A DNA stretch of 64,000 bases from an uncultured Lachnospiraceae bacterium (GTDB lineage Bacteria; Bacillota; Clostridia; Lachnospirales; Lachnospiraceae), in contig CANQDA010000020.1 of assembly GCA_947591155.1 (NCBI GenBank), positions 1-64,000 on the forward strand, given 5' to 3'. Below the pieces are notes generated by a model. The model was not told the DNA's origin. It saw only the letters and a program-made list of their open reading frames with translations, and did not search any database. Position 1 is the stretch's first letter. Every line of letters begins with the position of its first letter. The position numbers and the translations under genes were made by a program. Below, one piece after another: positions 25,208 to 31,671 of the stretch.

Positions 25208-25238
25208 TCCAAACTCCTTTTCTGCTGCTGTCAAATGA

Positions 25239-26180
25239 TCAGTTTTCTTCTCTCACTGTGCTGACCGCCACGGCAAGGATAATTACAATTCCTCTGACAA
25301 TTGTCTGCTGATATACACTCAGCCCGTACATAACCAGCGCATTGTCAAGCATCCCCATCATAAGCGCGCCTACGATCGCGCCGTAGACGGAAACGACGCC
25401 GCCCATCATGGATGTCCCGCCAAGAACGGCCGCGGCGATCACCGCCGTCCCGGAATCTTCTCCCAGCGTATATCTTCCGCCTCCAAAACGGCCCGCCCAC
25501 AGAATTCCGGCCAGGGCGCATAAGACCCCCATCAGTACCATTACCTTCATCTGAACCTTCGCGATGGGAATTCCCGAATATTTTGCGGAAGTCACATTGC
25601 CCCCGACTGCCAGCACTTTTCTGCCAAAAGGCATCTTATACATCACCAGAACTCCCAGAACAAAAATCACCGACATCCAGACAAACACAGATGGGATCAT
25701 TCCAACACTGCCTCCGCCGAATATGCTGATAAACGTCTTGTCCGTGATCGGCACAGACTGAAGATTGGTTATCGTCCTCGCCACGCCGGTAAACACTGTC
25801 TGGGTTCCAAGCGTCGCGATAAACGGCGGCATCTTCAGATAAGCTACCAGGAAGCCATTCAGGACTCCGGCAAGCACCCCGAACATCAGCCCCGCGGCAA
25901 CTCCCGCCACCAGGCCGAACCGTTGCAGAAACAGTCCACAGACCAGCGAAGTGCACGCTACCACCGGACCTGTGGAAAGATCGATCAGAGCCGCGCCCAG
26001 CACGAATGTCATTCCGACTGCCATAATAGCCACCAGACATGTCTGTCTGAGAATGTTCATCAGATTACTGACCGAGGCAAACCCGACTCCTACATCCTTA
26101 AGCGTGATGGAAAAAATCAAAAACAGAACTACAAACGCAATATAAATAACTGACTGCCGTATATCAAACCTCTTCCTCAA
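25239..26180 (-). CDS. Sugar-type ABC transporter permease (RbsC-like)
   Basis: A 313-aa membrane protein of the BPD_transp_2 (RbsC/MglC/AraH) family with eight to ten hydrophobic helices. The segment AVGMTFVLGAALIDLSTGPVVA and the loop GGGRYTLGEDSGTAVIAAAVLGGTSMMGG are hallmarks: the latter is the coupling helix region that touches the ATPase (named here in short pieces). It is the single permease of the transporter, so it probably forms a homodimer. It is followed by the M20 peptidase and preceded by the ATPase. Substrates in this family are pentoses, hexoses, autoinducer-2 and nucleosides. Confidence 0.92.
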   Translation of the reverse strand: MRKRFDIRQSVIYIAFVVLFLIFSITLKDVGVGFASVSNLMNILRQTCLVAIMAVGMTFVLGAALIDLSTGPVVACTSLVCGLFLQRFGLVAGVAAGLMFGVLAGVLNGFLVAYLKMPPFIATLGTQTVFTGVARTITNLQSVPITDKTFISIFGGGSVGMIPSVFVWMSVIFVLGVLVMYKMPFGRKVLAVGGNVTSAKYSGIPIAKVQMKVMVLMGVLCALAGILWAGRFGGGRYTLGEDSGTAVIAAAVLGGTSMMGGVVSVYGAIVGALMMGMLDNALVMYGLSVYQQTIVRGIVIILAVAVSTVREEN

Positions 26181-26198
26181 CTCTCTCTTCTCCTTCTG

Positions 26199-27689
26199 TC
26201 ACTGTATTGCTGCCGCCAGACTATCCTGGGTAACAGTCATATAGTCCTCGTTTGACAATTCTCCGACCAGCTTCCGATTCTTCAAAATGAAGATCCTGTT
26301 GCAGTTCTGGTTGATCTCCTCAATCTCAGAAGATGCCAGCAGGACCGTTCCGCCGCTCATCTTAAACTGGTCTATGATCTTCATGATCTCCGCCTTCGCG
26401 CCTACATCCACCCCATAAGTGGGGTCATCCATCAGAAGAATTCTGGGGGTTGTCGCAAGTGCCTTTGAGATGACTACTTTTTGCTGGTTTCCCCCGGAAA
26501 GGCTTTTCACCTTATCGCCGCGGCTGTTTGCCTTGATATGGACTCTCTCGATATAGTCGTCAACGACACGATTGCTCTCCCTCTCATCGACCAGAAACCG
26601 CCTGGTAAGCCTTTTCAGCAAAGGCAGCTCTATGTTGAACTTTATGGAATGGTCTACACTGAGTCCTTGGAACCGCCTGCTCTCCGGAATCAAAAATACG
26701 CCTGCTTTAACAGCGTCTGTCGTACTTTTGATATTCGCCTTCTTTCCGAAAATGTAGATTTCTCCCGATCTCAACCGGTCAAGCCCGAAAATCGCCCGGA
26801 AGACTTCCGTCCTGCCGCAGCCCTTCAGCCCCGCAAGGCCGACTACCTCCCCTGCGTAAACGCGTAAAGATAGCGGCATCTTTATGAAATCCGTCACGAT
26901 CTCCCGCAGCTCCAGGACCGGCTGCGTCCTGTCGATATCGGAAATACTTCTGGAAAACGCCAGGTCCGTCTGTTCTTCGCCCAGCATCGCTTTGATCATA
27001 GCCTCCATGGACAGATTTTTCGTCTCCCCGCCAAGCGTCATTTCTCCGTCCCGGATGACCGCTACAGAATCACAGTTATCGATGATCTCCTGAAGATGGT
27101 GCGTGATTAGGAGAATGGTGATCCCCTCTTCTTTCAGCTGTTTCACCATCCGATACAGTTTCGCCGCCTGCTCGTCGTCCAGAGCGGCCGTCGGCTCGTC
27201 CATCAGCAGTATTTTCTTATTCTTTAAAACAGCCTTGCAGATCTCCACCATCTGTTTGTCCGCAGAGCTCAGCTTCTTTATCTTTTTATGGATATCTATG
27301 TCGATCTTATATTTCTTCATGAAAGAAACCGCTCTTCGCTCTTCTTCCCGGATATTTACAAGGTCGAATTTCCTAATTTCATTATTGAGAAAGATATTTT
27401 CCAGTACAGTCATTTCCGGAATTAGGCTGAGCTCCTGAAAAATCATCCCTACATATGCGAAGACCCTGCCGTGATTCTCCTTCACATTTTCTCCAAACAG
27501 TCTCACCTCGCCGGAGTTCGCGCGATAGAGCCCCTGTATGATCTTTAACAGCGTGCTCTTTCCGGCCCCGTTTTTCCCCACAAGTCCGCAAACCTCTCCT
27601 TTATCCAGGGAAAAGTTTATATTTTTCAGCACCTGCACGCCATTGAAGGCAATACAGATATTTTCCATATCCAGAGCTTTCTGATGCAT
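26199..27689 (-). CDS. Sugar-type ABC transporter ATPase with two cassettes (RbsA/MglA-like)
   Basis: A 496-aa double-cassette ATPase that powers the RbsC-like permease. The first cassette has Walker A GKNGAGKST, the signature region KLSSADKQMVEICKAV and Walker B ILLMDEPTAALDD. The second has a degenerate Walker A (GLKGCGRTEVF), an intact LSGGNQQKVVISKAL signature and ILLMDDPTYGVDVGAK. This asymmetry, with only one fully functional site, is normal for RbsA/MglA. The start at 27689 (MHQKAL) follows GAGGAGA; an in-frame ATG 15 bases earlier overlaps that site and is not used. Confidence 0.93.
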   Translation of the reverse strand: MHQKALDMENICIAFNGVQVLKNINFSLDKGEVCGLVGKNGAGKSTLLKIIQGLYRANSGEVRLFGENVKENHGRVFAYVGMIFQELSLIPEMTVLENIFLNNEIRKFDLVNIREEERRAVSFMKKYKIDIDIHKKIKKLSSADKQMVEICKAVLKNKKILLMDEPTAALDDEQAAKLYRMVKQLKEEGITILLITHHLQEIIDNCDSVAVIRDGEMTLGGETKNLSMEAMIKAMLGEEQTDLAFSRSISDIDRTQPVLELREIVTDFIKMPLSLRVYAGEVVGLAGLKGCGRTEVFRAIFGLDRLRSGEIYIFGKKANIKSTTDAVKAGVFLIPESRRFQGLSVDHSIKFNIELPLLKRLTRRFLVDERESNRVVDDYIERVHIKANSRGDKVKSLSGGNQQKVVISKALATTPRILLMDDPTYGVDVGAKAEIMKIIDQFKMSGGTVLLASSEIEEINQNCNRIFILKNRKLVGELSNEDYMTVTQDSLAAAIQ

Positions 27690-27803
27690 TCTGTCTCTCC
27701 TCATTTTTGCAGCGGTCCGAATGCGCGGCAAAGCGACTGCCAAAGTCGCGCGTCCGGACCGCGATGATCCGCCGAAACCGCATTCCGGCCAGTATGTCTG
27801 TGA

Positions 27804-28895
27804 TTACATGCCCAGCCCGTCAAGCGCTTCGGAAAGAGTATCCGGCACATCCGTGCCAAAGGACCATTGCCACATTTCTCTCATATTTTCGACTGTGACC
27901 TGTTTGCCCGGTCCAGCCAGAACAGCCTCTACCTCCTGTCCCAGATAGTCTTTTGCAAGACCGATCACTGCCGCGGCGGCATAATAGTACGCGGAATCGC
28001 ATACGATACCGGCGATGTTGCCTTCATTGATCATATCCAGACAGCAGACCGTGTCCAGATCGATGGTGACGATCTTGAAATCGTTCATGCCAAGGCTCTT
28101 GACAATATCGAGCACCTCCAGGGCCGGAGTCGAAAATGTCACGAACATGCCGTCCGCTTCCGGATATCTGGCCAGCAGGCCACTTGCCACGGACGCCGCA
28201 TCGCTCGCAGACTCGATTCCTCCTTCCTCCACCAACTCAATATCCGGATACTTCTCTTTTATCGTATCCACGAAAGCGCCGTCGCGCGTATTGGATACCT
28301 CATTTACGCTGGATATCGTGATAGCAAGAATCTGTCCTTTCCCGCCTATGGCCTCCGCCAGATAATCTGCTGCCAAAGCGCCCTCTTCCGCGAATTCGTC
28401 GGTCACCATCGTTACGTACTGATCACCGGCCTCATATCCTTGGGGCTTCGAGCCGGTAAACGCCAGTTTGATCCCCGCTTCCACCACCGGATCAAATCTC
28501 GACGCCGCCGTATCCGCGTCCTGCGGCTGACACACGATCCCATCCACGCCCATGGATATGAAATTTTCCATATTAGACTGCTGCGTGGCCGGATCCAGTT
28601 CACAGGCGGCTTCCCCGGCAACCTTAATGCCAAGCGCCTCACATGCGTCCTCAAATCCTCTCATCTGGCCGTAGCCAAATTCCGATTCCGTAGGTGTCTC
28701 AATGGCAAAGCTCAGATTCATTGCCTTGATCTCCTCAATTTCCTCCGCGGAAAGCCCCCACTGCTGCCCCGCCCATTCGATATAGTACCCGTCTGAGCCA
28801 TTCTCTTCGGCGGATACCGGAACTGAGGCGAATGCCGCCGCCGCCAGAATCGCCGCCATGCCTGCTGCTGTCATTCTCTTCATCGTCTTTTTCAT
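27804..28895 (-). CDS. Substrate-binding protein of the sugar-type ABC transporter, no lipobox
   Basis: A 363-aa type I periplasmic-binding protein (RbsB class) that should capture the substrate outside the membrane. A clear signal peptide (MKKTMKRMTAAGMAAILAAA, cleavage after PVSA) is followed by the binding domain, which starts at LSFAIETPTESEFGYGQMRG. The motif MENFISMGVDGIVCQPQD is typical of sugar-binding members. There is no lipobox cysteine near the cleavage site, unlike nearly all Gram-positive binding proteins. It may therefore be released or held by the permease alone. The start at 28895 has ACGGAGGAAAAAGC. Confidence 0.9.
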   Translation of the reverse strand: MKKTMKRMTAAGMAAILAAAAFASVPVSAEENGSDGYYIEWAGQQWGLSAEEIEEIKAMNLSFAIETPTESEFGYGQMRGFEDACEALGIKVAGEAACELDPATQQSNMENFISMGVDGIVCQPQDADTAASRFDPVVEAGIKLAFTGSKPQGYEAGDQYVTMVTDEFAEEGALAADYLAEAIGGKGQILAITISSVNEVSNTRDGAFVDTIKEKYPDIELVEEGGIESASDAASVASGLLARYPEADGMFVTFSTPALEVLDIVKSLGMNDFKIVTIDLDTVCCLDMINEGNIAGIVCDSAYYYAAAAVIGLAKDYLGQEVEAVLAGPGKQVTVENMREMWQWSFGTDVPDTLSEALDGLGM

Positions 28896-29012
28896 GCTTT
28901 TTCCTCCGTTCTTTGTTTTTTCTGCAGGTGCTTTTTCCCGCAGGTTTTTTGGGTTCATTTATATATATGGGTCCTGTGATATCCCCTCCCTTCGTATTGC
29001 CACCCACATAAA

Positions 29013-30401
29013 TTACAAATACAGCGCCCGCTCTTTATCCAGCATATATGGTCTGAAATACCCGCACAGACCGGACATCGGCAGTACCTCGTCCCGGACA
29101 GGAATGTGAAGTATGTCCCTCATATATGCCTGCCGGCTCTGGATCCTTTCCCAGACATCCGGATACGTTTCCCGCAGCTCCTTCCTGAGCTCTTCATCCG
29201 CCAGAGCAATCCCATCTTCCGCGTTGGCGCTTCCATATCCGTCCACTTCTATAATGATGTCCATCTGCAGCAGCATACCGCTTTTTAAGAGAACCGGTGA
29301 ATTCTCGTAAAACGGAGAGGACATCCACTCTTCGCCCGCAGTATAGTGTCCTGGATTCAGCTCCCATCCGTACGCGCTTCGGGGGATGGTCCTTTCGATC
29401 TGCTCATAGAGTTTCCCCGCGTTCACCCCGATTCCCACATGGGAATACCAGACTACGAGCGCCCGATAATACGGCTTCGCCACCTTCTCCAGATAGTCTT
29501 TTTCCTTTTCCGGCATCTGCTCCGTGCATGACACCGCATAGCCACATCGGTGCGTCAGGCCACCTCTCAGACCCATGGTCATAGTCACCCTGTCTCCCAC
29601 TTGGACCGCCTTATTTCTCGGAGAAACCACCGCATTAGTGTACCGCTCTCCCGTAGCACAGATCGTCTGGACCGAAAACGGCTGTCCGTCCACCGCCAGA
29701 TGATCCGCCAACTCCAACTCTGTCTTTCCTTCCGCGAGCTCATTTAACGTCCTATAAATACAGTGGCCGGCCAGAGACGCTCCGTATTCATAGTGTGCGA
29801 TTTCATTGGCATTCATCTGAATCCGCACCCCGTACGCTGGATCTATGAACAATCTGGTGGCGTTGCTCACACAGCCGCTCTCCTGGCACAGCCGCTTGAT
29901 TCCGTCTAATATGTAATAAGGCAGGTCAAACATCTGCGAATTATCTTCCAGCTTTCCCGTGAAGAGTTTCCACCCCACCGCCCCGATCCTCATGCCTGGC
30001 CTTATTCCCGTCTGTTCCAGCAATTCCAGCCATGTACGGGAAGTCCTCATCGGCTGGTTCGGCAGGGAAAAATGGGGCACATGGATCCCGACCACAGGAA
30101 GCCTGGCGTATTGATCCATCTTTAAGGACTCATTTCCAAGCATCAGATACGCTTTCCCGTCACGGTGAAGGACCAAAAGACTCTCTTCAAACCTCGGTTC
30201 AAATCCGGTCAGATATCCATAGTTCGTGCCATGCTCCCTGTCCGCGTAGATAACCAGCGCATCATAGTTCTGTTCTCTCATACGGTCTAAAATCTTGTTT
30301 TTATGCTCTTTCATGGTAGCCGCGGTCAGATCGACCGGCACACTCGCCGCCGTGACTGGTGGCTGTGGGATGATCCCATAATTAATGTTCCCTTCCTTCA
30401 T
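29013..30401 (-). CDS. M24 family (creatinase/Xaa-Pro peptidase-like) protein with degenerate metal site
   Basis: A 462-aa protein of the M24 'pita-bread' family. Residues 20-190 are a creatinase N-terminal domain; the rest matches the peptidase fold. In aminopeptidases the two metal-binding Asp lie in VxxDxG and GYxSDxTRT; here the matching stretch reads VTMTMGLRGG and GYAVSC, so both are missing. The GHG motif is GHYTAG, and only the final Glu (NAEDGIAL) is kept. A metal-free enzyme like creatinase, which hydrolyses creatine to sarcosine and urea, is one possibility. The start at 30401 follows AGGAGGAGGAAGAAG and overlaps the kinase gene by 20 bases. Confidence 0.82.
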   Translation of the reverse strand: MKEGNINYGIIPQPPVTAASVPVDLTAATMKEHKNKILDRMREQNYDALVIYADREHGTNYGYLTGFEPRFEESLLVLHRDGKAYLMLGNESLKMDQYARLPVVGIHVPHFSLPNQPMRTSRTWLELLEQTGIRPGMRIGAVGWKLFTGKLEDNSQMFDLPYYILDGIKRLCQESGCVSNATRLFIDPAYGVRIQMNANEIAHYEYGASLAGHCIYRTLNELAEGKTELELADHLAVDGQPFSVQTICATGERYTNAVVSPRNKAVQVGDRVTMTMGLRGGLTHRCGYAVSCTEQMPEKEKDYLEKVAKPYYRALVVWYSHVGIGVNAGKLYEQIERTIPRSAYGWELNPGHYTAGEEWMSSPFYENSPVLLKSGMLLQMDIIIEVDGYGSANAEDGIALADEELRKELRETYPDVWERIQSRQAYMRDILHIPVRDEVLPMSGLCGYFRPYMLDKERALYL

Positions 30402-31350
30402 CTTCTTCCTCCTCCTGCATTGCCAGTCTCGCCGCTCCGAAAATGCCGGCGTCATTTCCGAGAGAAGCTTTTATGACCTTCGCTTTTTTCTTTGACAAAG
30501 TGATATACGGGTCGTAGCATTTCTGGATCATGCGGATCAGATAGTCTCCGGCATTTGACACTCCTCCTCCGATCACAAAAACCTCCGGGTCCACCACGTA
30601 TGAGATCGCCGCGATCCCCTTTGCAAGATAATCCATACAGAATCTCAACGTGCTCTCCGCCAGAACATCCCCCCGCTTCGCCGCGTCTATCACATCTTTG
30701 GCGTTCAGATTTTTTACCGCTCTCAGCGCTGAATTCCCTGGGTCGTTCCTCAACATTTTTTTCGCATAGCGCGCGATCCCCGTGGCGGACGCGATCTGAT
30801 TGATGCACCCCCGCCCTCCGCAGGTACAGTTTTCTGTCTCGTCTGGATTAAACTGTATGTGTCCAAATTCGCCACTCAATCCATTTGCTCCGTACACAAT
30901 TTTGCCGTCCAAAATAATCCCGCCGCCGACGCCGGTCCCCAACGTTATCATCCCCAGTGTCTTAAATCCCCTGCCGCTCCCTTTCCATTGCTCTCCCAGA
31001 GCCGCCATGTTCGCATCGTTTGCCGCCGACACCCTCACTGCCGGAAAGTTCTCCCTTAGAATGGCCACCGGGTTGAAATTGTGGAGCCCAAGATTTACGC
31101 AGACTTCAACAAAACCGTTTTCCAGAACCGGACCCGGTATCCCGATTCCGATCCCCGCCAGACGATTCGCAGATACGTTCTTCCTCACACTGTCCGATAT
31201 CTGCCGCCACATTCTCCGGCCTTCGTCTCCGGAATCCGTTTTGATTGCCCACTTTTTCTCGAGCTCTCCCTCTGATGAAAACATGCCAAACTTCACATTC
31301 GTGCCGCCCACATCAATTCCTACATAATGCTTCAAGATGCCATCCTCCAT
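30382..31350 (-). CDS. ROK family sugar kinase (glucokinase-like)
   Basis: A 322-aa sugar kinase. The N-terminal ATP loop is YVGIDVGGTNVKFGMF, the sugar-binding GEFGHIQF motif and the zinc knuckle CTCGGRGC are intact, and VIGGGVSNAGDYL is the second phosphate loop. It probably phosphorylates glucose or a related hexose or amino sugar on entry. It is the first structural gene of the uptake operon, after a leader with a 17-bp direct repeat. ATG at 31350 has GGAGA at suitable distance; a TTG at 31335 after GGAGG is an alternative start. Confidence 0.9.
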   Translation of the reverse strand: MEDGILKHYVGIDVGGTNVKFGMFSSEGELEKKWAIKTDSGDEGRRMWRQISDSVRKNVSANRLAGIGIGIPGPVLENGFVEVCVNLGLHNFNPVAILRENFPAVRVSAANDANMAALGEQWKGSGRGFKTLGMITLGTGVGGGIILDGKIVYGANGLSGEFGHIQFNPDETENCTCGGRGCINQIASATGIARYAKKMLRNDPGNSALRAVKNLNAKDVIDAAKRGDVLAESTLRFCMDYLAKGIAAISYVVDPEVFVIGGGVSNAGDYLIRMIQKCYDPYITLSKKKAKVIKASLGNDAGIFGAARLAMQEEEEDEGREH

Positions 31351-31356
31351 CTTTTG

Positions 31357-31373
31357 TTTCTCCAGTGATGTTA
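31357..31373. repeat. 17-bp direct repeat, copy near the kinase start
   Basis: TTTCTCCAGTGATGTTA on the plus strand, an exact copy of 31432-31448. On the minus strand it ends with the GGAGA ribosome site of the ROK kinase gene. Confidence 0.8.
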
Positions 31374-31406
31374 TAAATTAGATGAAAAAAAATTTCTTCT
31401 TTGCAT
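31371..31406 (-). CDS. Possible 11-codon leader peptide
   Basis: Between the two 17-bp repeats, a short frame MQRRNFFSSNL starts with ATG after AGGAAGG and ends with a TAA that overlaps the second repeat. It could couple translation to the kinase gene or be chance. No attenuator hairpin with a T-run is seen after it. Confidence 0.25.
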   Translation of the reverse strand: MQRRNFFSSNL

Positions 31407-31431
31407 GTTCAGCCTTCCTCTTCTTTTTTTA

Positions 31432-31448
31432 TTTCTCCAGTGATGTTA
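31432..31448. repeat. 17-bp direct repeat, copy just after the promoter
   Basis: Exact copy of 31357-31373, 75 bases away, located across the first transcribed bases of the sugar-uptake operon. It is a candidate operator for the ROK regulator encoded at the end of the operon. Confidence 0.8.
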
Positions 31449-31450
31449 AT

Positions 31451-31478
31451 ATTATACCATAACCTTGCGCTCTGTCAA
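31451..31478 (-). promoter_or_regulatory. Promoter of the sugar-uptake/ROK operon
   Basis: On the minus strand TTGACA (31473-31478), 16 bases, TATAAT (31451-31456) preceded by TGG (extended -10). It would give a leader of about 95 nt. Confidence 0.88.
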
Positions 31479-31546
31479 TTATATAAGTCTGACAATATTT
31501 TTTTACTGTTTCTGTCATTTTTGCACAAAACAAAGCTGAGCAAAGC

Positions 31547-31575
31547 TTTCCATTCCCGACATTCCGTGCTAAAAT
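31547..31575 (+). promoter_or_regulatory. Promoter of the YfhO gene
   Basis: TTTCCA (31547-31552), 17 bases, TAAAAT (31570-31575) preceded by TGC (extended -10). It lies back to back with the ROK-kinase promoter. Confidence 0.5.
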
Positions 31576-31671
31576 AAATATCATCGCCGCGTCCCTCCAG
31601 GGCCGCAATGCAAAATCCCTGTCACCGTCTCAAAATCATCCTGACGGTGCCCTACATAAAAGGAGAATCTT

